Source: Ectocarpus siliculosus
Lineage: Eukaryota; Sar; Phaeophyceae; Ectocarpales; Ectocarpaceae
Assembly (NCBI GenBank): GCA_000310025.1
Contig: FN649742.1
Span: 5,507,341-5,571,340, forward strand
DNA: 64,000 nucleotides
Reading direction: 5' to 3'
The stretch's first letter is position 1, and every line of letters starts with the position of its first letter. The notes under the pieces are model-generated. The model ran no database searches, had not been told where the DNA came from, and saw only the letters and a program-made list of their open reading frames with translations. Both the position numbers and the translations under genes were made by a program. Shown one piece after another: positions 11,923 through 24,900 of the stretch.

Positions 11923-13250
11923 CCGCCGCCATATGCATAGGAGCTTGTACAGAATAGATCGACATTGGTAGTGGTAGTTGCAGCAGGCATCTATTGCGTT
12001 GGGTGCATCCGTAGTGTGTCCAACGGAGTTCGTTTCAAGGTTCATTTCGCGGGCTGGGCTACGTAGCATGTGATGTGAGCCGGGATGGATGTCGATTCTG
12101 CTCGAGAATGTTAATGCCTGCACACCCACCGGAGCTTCTGCATGTTTCAATGTTTTCCACGCGACACTCTTGACTCATGGCTAGGCGGGAGCGTGCACAC
12201 CGATTTCACGTGTGTCTCTCACCCACAGGCATGCACCGAAGTCGTGCATCTGTAGCTGACTACAAGTTGTAAGGCTTACAATGCTACCGTCCCGAAGAAA
12301 GAGAGCGATTTGCCGATTGTCAATGCTGCAGTCCTTGCTGACGCCCATGACTATTTACGACAGACTTTGGTACGCAGCTGGAACTTGGACGGAGTTGATT
12401 GGTGAAGGCTGGCTTGTCATGTTCAGATATCTGCGAGGTCTGAGCAAGAATAGGCTACTCAGGAAAGCATTAGTTTCATGATTTTGTTGAGGCTCAATTT
12501 CTTAGTGCGCGTTCTGTAGACTATTTTTCTACCAGGTACTACTCTAATCTACAGCAGTATTTTCGTGTAGGTGACATGAGATACCTCACCCCCCGGAACA
12601 ATTTTTAAAGCGAGATTACTCGAAGACGAAAGTGGAGATAGATGCGCAAGTATCAAGTGACCCACGTTTTTGGAAAGCTCTCGGCGGGACGGTTCCAACG
12701 CCGACATTTTCGGCACCGCTGCCATTTTTGCTTTGGAGTGTATCCGAGCTTTGAAAAAGTCGGTCCGGGGAGTACCTTGAGTCACCGACACTAACCCATT
12801 GTGTTGTACTTAGAAGTAGGCCGAAGTGCGCAAACCTCCTCTGCGAAAAATAAGGTTTTCATATCGATTGGAGGCCAAAAGACGCACATCGGCCGATCGG
12901 CTTATTTTTTTTTTGTTCTTTTTGGCGCGGCGGAAGAAAAAAATAGAGCGAGAGCCGTTTGATTCGAAAAACAGCAGCACGACACACGACACATCGTCAT
13001 CATCGCCGATAGACGACAGACAACCCCTTCTCCGAAGCCGCAACCTCCACCACCTCGACGCCAGGGTTAAGCTGCGCGTGTAGTCTTCTTGCTGAGGGAC
13101 CGCGCAGATTCATCGACGAGCGAATATCGCGTGTGGTTCGCGTTTGTTTGCTTTTGGAACATTTGGGCCTGGCGCTTGTACGCAGGAACAGCTCGGCTCA
13201 TCACACCCATCTGTTTAAGCCGCGACAGCAGCAGTACAGCCGCAGCAGCA
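11923..13250. other. Intergenic region with a MITE, no gene seen
   Basis: This spacer lies between two plus-strand genes. Apart from the family A element at 12570-12786, I see only A/T-rich runs near 12900-12950 and no exon with homology. A CAG-type stretch just before 13251 belongs to the likely 5' UTR of the beta-helix gene. Confidence 0.5.
12570..12786. repeat. MITE-like element, family A
   Basis: A 217-bp non-coding segment. Left end GGTGACATGAGATACCTCAC; right end in reverse complement GGTGACTCAAGGTACTCCCC. The ends resemble those of the elements at 1511 and 16165, including an internal TTTTAAAGC or CTTTGAAAA pair. Confidence 0.65.
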
Positions 13251-16200
13251 ATGGGGTTCACCCGTAAGAGCGCGGTCCTCGCCCTTTTCTTCCTCGGGCT
13301 TGCCGCTAGGCAAGCCTCGGCTGTCACCACCTGCCTCGCCCTCATCACCGCGGTTGAGGCCATCTCCGGCACAGGGACGGTAGAGCTCGAGGGCGGCTTT
13401 ACCTGCGAAGCATACATCACGGTCGCTGCTAGCCAGGATGTCACCATCAGCGGTGCCTACACGATCACTCTGGGCGCACCCTTCGCCGGCAGCACGAACA
13501 CGGACGCGGGGGGCAGCCTGTTCGAGAACGAGGGCACGCTGAAGCTCGACGGCATCACGTTCGCCACGGAAACAACGGATGGGAACCGCGCTGTCTGGAA
13601 CACGGGAACGCTTTCGGTGGAAGGCTGCACGTTCGAACTTTACCCAACCGGAATCTTTCTCTCCAGGGGCGGTGTGGTGAGTGACTGGCGGGCAGCCCAC
13701 ACCACCGAAATAACGGCATGCAGGCACAAGACACAAGACAACAGAAGTACCGTAGCTCCACCTCGCCGTTTCGCATCCTGCCTCACGTCCTCTCTTTCCT
13801 GATCGATAAATTTGTAACTTGCTGCTGTAGATCCCAACGCCACACAAAAAATCGTGAGCGGTGACGGGATGTCATCTGCCACATTATGTATTGTATGACG
13901 TCTTGACGCGAATGAGAGGACGTGGCAGGGCCGGCAGCTTATTGGATTTTGTTGGATGTGGCATTTAATCCTACTTTGTGCCTCCTCTCTCTCCGTTGTG
14001 TTCTCTTAAATACAAACATACAAGCAGTTCCTTCACATTTTCCCCCTCTCTCAATCTTGCCCCCCCCCCCTGATGTATGACACGCATATGACCAGTAGGC
14101 CCTCTCTGATGACTGACGCCTGATGGCCGACAGACTGACATTTGTTCTCACTATTGTGCAGTCACTGGTCAGCTGTTCGTCTTCCACAGGCTGAAAAATT
14201 GTCCGCGCCACATTCTTTCGGATGAACCCCGACACCTCCTCACTCCTCACACAGAGCTTTGAACACCCTCTCGTGAATCTGTGAATAGAGGCTATGCTTG
14301 ATCGGGGTGGAGTGTAACATGTTCAGTTCACGCTGCTCTTTTGTCCGGCATTACCCCTCTCAGCGGGACACCTTGTGTTTTCTTTCTCTCCGCTTATCCC
14401 ATCGTACGATCGATTTCCTTGGTCCTCTTTCTATTTTTGTTGTGTATTTTTTTAAATGGGAGGTAACAATACTACCCCCGGCGCGGACAGCAGCAGCAGT
14501 GCCATAGTGGCTGAGCAAAGGCCGGACCGCCACCAATTGGATTACAGCACAATAATGAGTTGAGCGTAGGGCGGTGCCCGTAAACATTTTTCTGAAATGA
14601 CAGGTTGCATACTTTCTACGCGTGTTTTATCAGTTCTGCTCACCTTGCTTGCTCAAAAGTCTGTTTTGCAAAGGAAGAGAAATATACAATATCTCAAACG
14701 GGCATGTCACAGCAGTGAGATGGTTTACTTTCTAGAAAAATTGATACTCCCGAACTACAATGTACAGAGAAAGAAACAGAGGGTCTGTGTGTGTACGTCT
14801 AGAATGTAGCAAACGTCTCACACCTCTCACCAGGGAAGGAATTGGGGCTGAAGTTTCCCTCCGTATGCTGTCTCTCTACGGCGATAGTTGTGCACGGATC
14901 AATGTCCGAATGCCATGTGGTATCTCACAGCTACAGGCATTCATGTTATTTAGCGATGATGCGAAAGTATATGATATTCGTGCAACGTTAGTTTTCCGAT
15001 TTGGAAGTTTCCATATGGTGGGGATCTCTTTTTCTCACAAACGCGAAACACACCGGTCACTACTCACATGAGGTTCCCAAGCGAAGACGCAAAAGGGTGA
15101 CATGCATAGTGAATTGGTTGTGTCGTGCGCGAACAATACTTGGAAGTGATGAAACAGCCACCCTCACGTGCCTCAAGGAGCACCAACGGCACGCCAACTA
15201 CCTACCGTATATGACACAAGATAACACACCTACATAAGAAACCACACACTCCACAGATTACGACACCCCGGTTACATTTTTGGGCGTTTCTGACAACCCA
15301 TCGATTCATCACCCGGGATACACAAGATAACACACCCCGGTGATCAATTAAGGTTACGCGGCATATATTCACGGGGCTCCTCCTATAATAATATCACCGG
15401 GGTGACAGCATCTGTCCCTGGGCATCACACACAACACACACCCTCTGTGTGCGGGAAATGCCCCGCTTGGAGACCTCCAACAACATGAACATGCAGGAAG
15501 AAGAGCAGACTGTCGCCGCAAGTACCTCCGCTTCTTCCACAACTGCTTCGACCGCAGCACAGGCGCAGCAGATCATTTCGTTCTTTCAAGCCGAGCAAAC
15601 TTGTTGTACGCAAGCGGCGCCTGCTACGGCTCCTCCTCCTTCTGCTGTTGATCTAACCACAGCAGCAGCTGGCACAGCAACAGACGACAACATGACAGCC
15701 ACCGCCTCGCCTCACCAGCAGCCAGTTGCTGACTCGCTCTCGGCAGCACGTACAAGTACCGCAGATGAGTCAACACGCACCACCAAAGCCTCTCAGCTGG
15801 TGTTGGGGGACACCCCCTCATTATCACACCCTCAAACACACCCTGTGGGTGTTCGAACGTGCTACAACGTGACACCCCCTTGTTATCACACCTCCTCATT
15901 GATCACACCCCGAAACCCACCCTGTGGGTGTTCGGACGTGCAATCACCCCCCTCTGTGTATCACACCCCCTTAGGGGCCCCTGCGAGCTGCACTTTATCA
16001 CCCGGGGTACATAAGATATCACACCCCCCACAGGATACCACACCCGGTGATAATATTCTTCATCCCAAAAATGTTGATCACCGGGGTGTGTTATCTTTCG
16101 TCATTTACGGTACATGTCTCCCAGCCCCCACCATAACACGCGCATACCGTGTACCATGACACAAGATAACATACCCCCTGGACCGGTTTTCAAAGCTCGA

Positions 16201-19200
16201 TTTATCAAAAGTAGAGAGAATCGCAGCGCCCGCAAAGGCGGCGTTGAAGCCGTCTGGTCAGAGCTCTCCGAAAGCGCATCGTTTCGTTCATGCATCCTGT
16301 TCTTGGTGGAGTAATCGAGCTTTGAATTTCGATCCAGGGTTTGTGGTATATTTTTTCATATACGGCTTACATCTGTGCAAGTCACACCACCGACGATAGC
16401 CTATTCAATGGCCTCTTGGAATGTCTAAATGTAAATGCCACTATAATAGTGCACGCCGCCGCGAACTCAAAGTTGCAAGTTGTAGTCAGTGAACCCCGCG
16501 ACTGATGGGTGTCCTGCTGTTGGCACGTTGGGATTCAATCCGAGCGAACGCGTGCTTGCTCAACACTGCTGTTGACGCTGAAGTGTTGCACGTGCCCCGT
16601 ACTGCTGTTTGTTCCTTCTCTGCTGCCTGCTGTGCCAGATCTACTCCGACTCTGCAGGAACGATTTCCATCTCAGACTCCACCTTCAAATCAAACCTCGC
16701 GAGCGAGAGGGGCGGTGCAGTGTACGCCATCGGCTCCGAAACCCTCACCATCACGGACTCCCTTTTCAGGGGCAACGAAGTTGGGACGGGCGTTGCCGCG
16801 GACGGCGCAGGAGGCGACGTTTACGCAGGCACCAATGTTGACCTCACGGTCACTGGCACGACGTTCTCGACGTCTGCGGCCGAGTACGGTGGAGCTGCCA
16901 TCGAGTGCTGCGGCGCGGTAATCTCCGACACTGTCTTCACGGGAGCGGACACTGCCAGCGACGCCGTGAGTCGACGGAGGGGTTCAAGAGAGAAACGAAC
17001 GCGAGAAACTGCTGTCCCAGTCATCTGCTGTTCATTTACTCTGCCTCGGTTTTGGGGAGCTCCTTTGCCGCTGGCATATCTTAACGGAAACGCTCCTGTT
17101 TCCACCGCTTGACTTGACATGCCTGCTGCACAATCAAGCCAGGACTCACGTGTTGTCTGGAAGTGGGCATGTTGGCTTGTCTTTTTTTCGCATGCCCTGC
17201 ATGCCTTCCATCGCCGTCCAAATAGTTGCACAGTAGCATGGTCCTTTCACGATGACTTAGAGTTCGTACTGCTGTATCTGTTCACACCGAGCACCATTAT
17301 GATTCGCTCCTACTGTACCCGTCTCCCCGACAAATGCAACCTAATCTTGGATCAGGCGCACTACGGCGGGGCGCTGCTGGTCAACCGCCCTGACCAAGAC
17401 GGATGCCCGAGGGAGCTTGACCTCTCAAACTCGACGTTCAGCGGATGCACCGTAGGAAGCACTACTGGAGCGGGCGGTTCCGTGGCCATCTTCGACACTT
17501 CGGCAACAATTACCGACTGCACTTTCGAGAGCAGCGTTGGCACGGCGGTGCTGTTCTCGTCTTCCAGCGATTCCGGAGAACACCAGCTTCTCGTGAGTGA
17601 CGCGCGTTTTTGTGGTCAAGTGCATTTTTGTCGACGATTCCACTTGGGTGAGGATGTCCACATGTTCCGCATCTTGACCATTCACTGCTCTCCGCTGCTT
17701 CCCGAACGCCTCCTTTTGTCTGCGTTTCAGATGGACTACGTTCAGTTCAACCTCAACACCTTCCCCGCTGAGGCCTACGCCACCGACACTGAGCAGGGAG
17801 CTGCGATCGTGGTGACGAACACGGGCGTGGCGGATGTGAGTTTGTTTCGCTTGGCCGTGATGGCTTCGGAAATGGGTTTGCTTTCGATGTGTTGCAAGTG
17901 TTCTTGAGCTGGAGGCAAAACCCTCAGATTTTGGTACGGACTATTCGATGCAATACTTTTGTTCGCCTCATGGGGGTGACACCTCTGCCATTTCTTTTCC
18001 CTTCGGAAGGTGCTGCGTTGGGTGTTGGACATTCCTGTAGTAGTCGTGCAGGGAATATTTGAGACCGCCTTGGGCGAGGCGGAAGGAACTGGCGGTCGCT
18101 GGGGCCCCTTGAGCGATCAACACTTTTTACTCCCCTTGGATGCGGATCAAACATCGAAAGTTCTGGCTCGTGTCCAATGTCATCCTATATCATTCCATTC
18201 GTGCCAGGGAGAGACGACGGTGACCATGGGCGAGTTCAACGACATGTACTGCTTCGCCAATGAGCCTTACGAGTGCGAGTTTGTGTACGATCAGTCGGAC
18301 ATCGTCCACAGCGGGGAGTTTAAGTGCCAAATCTGCGACATCGAAGGGGAGCGACAACAAAGTGGCACCGACGACGATTTGATCGAGTGAGTTCAGTGAT
18401 GTGTATTGGCCGCCGCCTGTTGAAGAAAAAATAAAAAGTGTCAGTTGAAAGCGTCCCTTCCGTAGAGCGCTAATATGTTGTCCGATAATAGGTTGCAGGT
18501 TTGTTCTTCATCCCATGGATTTCTCGACAAGAACAAGATTGAAACGTATGTAGTGATATATTTGTGATTGTGTAACTTGGCCTCGTTGGTGATTCTGATT
18601 CGTCGGTCGTCTTTGGCGGCATTTCCTCTGTTGTAGATGTCGCTGGCTATGTAGCCGGAGACCGTTGAGCAGCGAAAAGAAGATTGTTGTATTGGGGTTT
18701 TTTCCTGGGCACCCTCTGGACAGAGAGAGGTGCTTGTCTCGTCGGCAAGGCAGTAATGAAGGGATTTGACGGCAATAAGTAGGAGTGTGGGGGAGAACTA
18801 AGTTTTATAGACCAACGAGAAATGTGTCCGATGGTATCATAGAGTGGACACCGCAAGACCGCTCCTTTCTAGCCGGAAGGTCGTACCCCATGGAAAGTGT
18901 ATCATGCAGGGGAGCTGAACAAACAACGAGATCAGAGGGGTAAGGTGCACATGCAAGCAAAATGGTTTGCGCGACGTACAGCAGGTCGAATGTCAAAATC
19001 AAGGGTGGAGGGATGGGGATGAATTGTTGTCCTTTGTCGGTTCATGAAAAAGCGCGTGCTGTCTGACTCCACTTCTACGTCACGTCCATCGGCACTGACC
19101 CCTCCTTTCACCGTTGTTGCCTACCTTTGCTTTTTTATTTCAGTGCAAGCGAGCGCAGCATCGACGGGGACTCTTCGTCCGACAACCAGGGCATCGTCAT

Positions 19201-19321
19201 TGGCCTCTCGCTTGCCCTCGGACTGACGCTGGTCGTGATCGGAGCCTTGGCGGTATGGAAGTTCAGGGTGCGCAAGAATGCGCGCCGTCTCATGGAGGAC
19301 ATGGGCGAAGGCGACTTGTAA
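13251..19321 (+). CDS. Type I membrane protein with extracellular beta-helix, copy 1
   Basis: Six exons: 13251-13676, 16639-16965, 17356-17592, 17731-17835, 18208-18386, 19144-19321 (483 aa); all junctions GT..AG, phases 0,0,0,0,2 agree. Residues 1-24 are a signal peptide (LALFFLGLAARQASA). Residues 25-380 repeat strands of the type DGITF, STFKSN, RGGAVYAI, GGAAIECCGAVISD, GGALLVN, ITDCTF, which is the pattern of right-handed parallel beta-helix proteins; GGA and C-x-F turns recall polymorphic-membrane-protein repeats. Exon 5 adds a Cys-containing acidic module (MGEFNDMYCF..YECEFVYDQS), then a Ser/Asp stalk, a membrane helix at about 442-464 (GIVIGLSLALGLTLVVIGAL) and a basic cytosolic tail of about 20 residues. 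I infer a cell-surface protein with unknown ligand. A paralogue lies at 52565-59476. Beta-helix families also include carbohydrate-active enzymes, but I see no catalytic signature. Confidence 0.85.
15181..16110. mobile_element. Cluster of inverted-repeat elements with a coding-like insert
   Basis: Intron 1 of beta-helix copy 1 contains many copies of a word close to GATAACACACCCCGGTGATC in both orientations (for example 15321-15345, 15387-15403, 16032-16101). The pair at 16032 and 16101 forms a hairpin. Two tandem units of about 76 bp sit at 15835 and 15911 (shared CACCCTGTGGGTGTTCG). Between the inverted words, 15461-15800 holds an open Ser/Thr/Ala/Gln-rich frame starting MPRLETSNNMNMQEEEQ. 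I read this as a nest of non-autonomous DNA elements, perhaps with a captured or element-encoded fragment; no transposase is visible. Confidence 0.5.
16165..16352. repeat. MITE-like element, family A
   Basis: A segment of about 188 bp in intron 1 of beta-helix copy 1. The left arm has ACCCCCTGGACC then CAAAGCTCGATT; the right arm has the complement AATCGAGCTTTG then GATCCAGGGTT and a closing GGTAT. It is close to the element at 30619. Confidence 0.65.
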
Positions 19322-21936
19322 GCTTGCCCTGAGCAAGGCCGATGGTGATCTATCATCTATGATCCACCATCTATGATCTACAAGGTGCCATCGCCCGCGG
19401 GAGACAACCCAAGACACGGGTGTTTCGTGTGAATGGAAATGAAATGCGCTAGTGTGGTGGAAGTGCGGAGTTTGCCAGTTCGCGACCCTTGGCACCTGAC
19501 GGTGCGTAGAGAGAGGAGAGAGGAGCAGCATATCTATTTGGCGGTTTGCCAAGGTGATACGTGCCGCGTGTGGAACTAAGCATATTTGGTAGCCTTTTTC
19601 ACTCCCTTCGTAGGAAAAGAAAACACGGCTCGGTTCGTATCTAAGGAAGGTTGCCGCAGCAGTGGAGCGGTCCCGATTGTTCTCGCAGGAGGTTGAACGC
19701 CCACGGGATCATAAAAATGTATTCTAAAGTACGTTGTTGTCGGCTGGGTTGAGAGGTAGGAGGCAGCCCCTCAAACCCGTCAGCCAGTCAGAAGACCTTG
19801 GTTTTCAGCGGTGTAGTGGGCTTGTACCCGCGGGGGGCGGGAAACGGGCCACGAATATGAACGTGTCATCTCGTCGCCGCTGCCGGCTCGCCTTGCCACG
19901 AACCGTGATTGTTGTCTTGTGCTGTTTGCCTCCATCGCAAGAACCCTTGTCTATCGTTCGTTCGTCCATTTTTTGGTTTGTTGTGCACCGGCGCCTCGTG
20001 TGCCATCGAGCGGGCGAGCGGATTTGCGAGCTGACTTGGAGTAGACTATCGCATGCCTCAGTTTCGTGATGACTACGGCTGTGGCATCGTGCACGGTGAT
20101 GCGCTCCAAGGTTGTTTGTTGAGAGCCATGAGAAATCAGCCACTGACACAACCCTTGCTTGAGTCTGGCATCATGTTTGTTATGCCCAAGCGCATGCATG
20201 CCGTGCGGACTAGGCGTGTGAAGTTTCTCTGTCAGTAAACTTTTTTTCTTTTGTGTGTTGGCATCTGCAGGCCGGGCGGTTGGATTGCTTCCCTTGGTCA
20301 AGTGGCATGCTAACTCTTTGACTAGTTTTCGGCGTCTAGCACGTCTGTGCTACCCCCGTAGGTTTGATGGATGTTTGTTGGGTAAGGGTTTGTGCAGTGC
20401 GGGGGGGTGGCGGTAGGGAAGCACAGAGGGCAGTGGACGCTAGAGAATGGTCTGTGTCGTACATATTGTAGTCTTGCAGAAAATGTTGGGTGTACCAGTA
20501 CGAATTATCGTGCCAAAGGTGCGAATTATGGTTTCAGTAGGGCGTGCACTGTCTTACCTTATCTGTCCCTGGTGACCGTTGTTATTTGCATAAATCTCTT
20601 TTTAAATCAGCACGCGCCGCGAGACACGCTGCGTTTTTGCAAGTGTTGTTGTAGTTGCACGAAAACATGCCAAAAGCGTGCTTGAAATCGTCTGTCACGT
20701 GTCGGTACTGCTGCTGCTGCATGATAAGACCGGACAGACAAGTGCCGCCGTTGGCCACGACATACAACGTGTACATCAGTAGTACCCCTGACATGCATGT
20801 ACACGCTCAAATCAACCTTGACACCACAAACTTGGACACCTTACCTCACAGCGTAAGCCGACTCTTTCGACGCGACAAGGGTTTCACCCCGCTTTCTAAC
20901 ATTGTACATGCTCTCCAGCCATTTAATATCCTCTAGAACTAGCATCGCAACAGATGCAGCTCTTCTCTCCCTGACTCTGCGAGGGAGAGAGACAACATCG
21001 CACATCACGCTACGATGAACCTCGGACTGCACTACACTACTACACTCCACGGTGGGTATTCAGCTGGAAGCCGACACGACATTTCTTGTCACAACCCGGC
21101 CCCGAGCACTCGTTGCTGAAACCACTCCATGAGAGCCGTCTCGTACGCTCTGGTGAATCTGGCGTCTTGAAGCTTTCGGTGCGCATTCCTCGCGCTCCGC
21201 TGTTGTAGTAGTAGCGGCATCCATTGTGGCATTGCAGTTTGTTGGATAACCACGTTCGTTCGTCGGGCCAAGGTTCCGGTGTACAGGGACACAGAGAGCA
21301 GTTTCAGACGTGCACGGGCAGGGAAGACGTTTACTTCGTACTTGTAAAGCGAGAATGTCGGGTGAATTTGAAGTAAAGACGGCGAATCCAGGAGGTGCTT
21401 GAGGTGTTCGAAGAAACCGAAGGCATGCCATCGTTGGGGGGGCGAGGGTAGTTGCAGGGAGGACTGGAGTCGCTATTCCGCTGATAGGGTGGGATCAGGA
21501 CAACTCTGGCCTGGTCGCTAAAATCGAGGCCCGACTTGCTCTGGCCTGACAAAGGTGGCAATCATCGCCCCTCACTCACTTATTGTAGCCCAGGTAGTGG
21601 TGGGTGTGACTTGGTGTGGCTTTTCTCTATGCTTTCAACAAAACCGTCTCCAGAAATCACAGCCTTTCTACACCAAACCCGGGCGGAACCACTCCCTCCA
21701 GCAAAGTGCCCACTCATGTCGGTAGGCACCACTTTCGCCCGTGTTGCTCTGCCCCACGGGAAAAAACTTGGAACCTACCGCTCGCTGTGGTGGCGGCCGT
21801 AGAACGGGGAATATGGGAGGGATCGCGCCAAGATCATCCGCTCTAGACGCGAAAAGGAGACGGAATCACGGTCTCATGGTCAAAGTCTTCCAACTTGGAA
21901 GGAGAGCAAGATTGCGTTCCGTTGGGTTTGAGTGAG
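19322..21936. other. Convergent intergenic region, no gene confirmed
   Basis: This spacer lies between the 3' ends of beta-helix copy 1 and the RuvC-like gene. On the minus strand near 21060-21430 three overlapping frames stay open, one Cys-rich (NECSGPGCDKKC), but none has matched splice sites or recognisable homology. The rest is low in signal. I cannot support a gene. Confidence 0.45.
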
Positions 21937-24900
21937 TTAGAATACCTCGGTCATGGGCTTGAGTTTCTTCTTCCCCTTCGCCGCAGGCATGTCTCCGTTG
22001 ATGAACATCTCGATAGCCCGCTTCTCGGCGGCTAGCAGGTTCTTGCTGTGCAGCGACCGGAAGCTCTCCGCGAATCTGCTCTCATACACACACGGCACAC
22101 AGGAGAGGCGAGACGGCCAGCCGAGACACAGGGGAACAGGGTTATCAGACAGAACGGGCCGGCAATCAAGAAACACCCACATAATTCGGGATGGTCGGGG
22201 TGCGAAGCTCTCGTTTGTTTCGTCGCCATCGTCGCGCACAGGTGTAACACAGGTGTAAAAAATATGAAGAAGGGTTTCAAAGTGTAGGATCAACCGCTGA
22301 GCTATAATAGCTGTGTTTCTTCTCCCATTTTCACATTTTTCGTGAAAATTTCAGCCTGTCTTTCTTGGTTCTGGGCCCATTCTGTACGTCGCGGAATGTT
22401 GTCTCCACATTTCACCATCGTTCCGACCCATGCATCTCCTACCTTTCTTCTCGTATGACTGTCATGTAATACGGCAATACTGCTGTACCCACTCAACGTT
22501 TCCCATTACACTTGCCGAGGGGCATGCAGAGAGGGCTACCACCGCCTTCCAAACCACAGGCCAGAGCAGGACACACCTACCTCACCTCGATGGCTAACAC
22601 GAGAACACGAGAAAACGAGGGAATCGGCCACACAACACAGATCATGCAGCAGCCGGACGGAAACGCGTGCCCACCTGTCTTTGGCAGCGCTGTTGTCGGC
22701 CACTGCCCGGAAGACATCTCTATGCCACGAATATCGCGCGATCAGGTAGGCGTCCGTAATGTCGTAGCTAGCGTCCGCCTTCGAACCGTCGGGAGACAGT
22801 GGCCACTCGTACCTTCAACGGCAAGGGTCAGACGTGTTTGCATGGCATGTGTCGCAGTAAGAACTGGCGTGCTTTCGTTTCCTTCGGTGCTACAAGTTCG
22901 TGCCATGCACTGACCAAGCAGTGGAGGGGAGACTCTGAGCCCCAAAGTACAGCAAAGAGATGACTTGGACGATTTCCTCCTGTACGAATAAGCAAAAGAG
23001 CAAGCATCCAACCCTTGGCTCATGTAACATACAAGCCAGAAGTTTCAATCGAAGCGATGGCGATGGCTTGGGGACGATTTACCCTGAACTGTACGAGTGG
23101 TCTAAGCATGACTGATGTAAGAATCCGCAGCCAACATTTGGCATATTCGAACCGTACAAGTCAATTCGAACCGGTGGAACCCCTCAAGGGACGCGTATGA
23201 TGATGATAATCGGCGATGAACAGAGAAAGAGACCTACGGGTGGTGGGCGTGTCTCTTGCAGCCTGGTAGCTCACAAACATGACGGCACATCGATCATGCA
23301 TCTTTTTTCACGGACGATGGCGTTACCCCTATCCGAGATTGGACACACGAAGGCAAATAACTGTCTCTGCGACGATGACTTGCCCGGATAAAAATAAAAA
23401 CTAATGTATCAGAGACAGTTCAGCCCACTCCGCCGAAGTAGATTTCCATGCGCGCTCGCAGTACTGCTGTTCCATGGACGTCAACCTGCCGCACCTGGAA
23501 TGTAAGGCCCCGTTTTCCTGGCTAAGCGCGAAGTCGTGCACGATTTGCTTCATATCCTTGCCTTCGGGCTGCGAGGTTTTGAGATCGAGAGCGGGAGGAA
23601 AAAGATCAACGACGGCACACTCGCATGAGAAGAACAGGAGTCAATCGGCAGTGGAACAGCAGGACAGCACACCGTGAACAGCAGTGATCACGCGGTACCT
23701 CGATAACCAGCAAGTACCTAAATCAAACTTATGACCTCAGACGCCAACACGAGGGCCACAAAAAAGTTGAGGCTGGGGACCTGCCCAACCATAGTCCCAA
23801 CGGGTTCGCAAGTATCAGGCAGGTATGTACCTATGTATTCCACGGTTCAGACACGCACCGCTACCGTCCACGTTTTCACCGCCTTCGCTCAACACACCAG
23901 GATTCTATGGCACCACACAGCATCGCACCACCACACAAATTACTCAAAAACTCTTCGACATACGGGAGTGTACCGTAAACGTTGGAGTTTTCCCTTCCGG
24001 GGAGGGGATCGTCATTTTTTTCTGAAATCAACCCCCCCGGGGGGAAATTGACGTAACGGGGGGGGGGGTTGTTTTTTTTTCCAACGCTACTTTTTTGGGT
24101 AAGTTAGCCTGTGACCACGGGAATCGACCGCGTCAAGTGCTAGACTAGTACGGACAGAAGAAGGTACTGCAGAGAGAACGGAACGGTTTTAATGTGAAGA
24201 CAACGACAACAACAACAACCCCGGGGGGAAGCCCCCCCGGAGGGTTGTGTAAAATAATGATGGTACACACACACGCCACACACACAGAGAGAGTGGCCAA
24301 ACTGAGATGGATAAGGTTGACGAGCAAGCGTTCAACAAGCAGAGGGAGGAGCAATGTAAGAGCAACGAAGGCGAAGAGAAAAAGACAGCAAGGAGGACAG
24401 CAGCTGAGGGAGTTTGTCTCGTCCAGCAAAGTGATTCCAAGAAGAGGAAGGGCCCGCCTTCCAGTGACAAACGGTACACTTAAATCTCGCTCGAAGGGCA
24501 GATCTGCAAATGAATTTTGTGTCTCATATCATGCTTTTTGTGCTCCGCGATGCAAAAAAATCGACTCAGAAAAAAAGAGAAATACATCACCCCCGGGGGG
24601 AACTCGTGGGAAAACTGGTACCCCGGGAGGAAATTGAAATACCCGGGGGGATCTTTTTTTTTTTGGTCGAAAACGATCTACCCCGGGGCTAAATCAAAGA
24701 AACCATGCTTTCAGGTCGAAAAGGTAATGGGGGGAGGGGAAAACTCTACTAGGGGGGGGAAACTCCGACATTTACGGTACTTGCAGCGTGCATGGTACTC
24801 TCAGAAGCCTTTACGCTATTATAATACTTATTTCTAACTTTCATTTCAAGGTTTTTGTCTTGCCTTGTTCTTGGTGAGGCTGTAGAACGACCGCGGTGTT

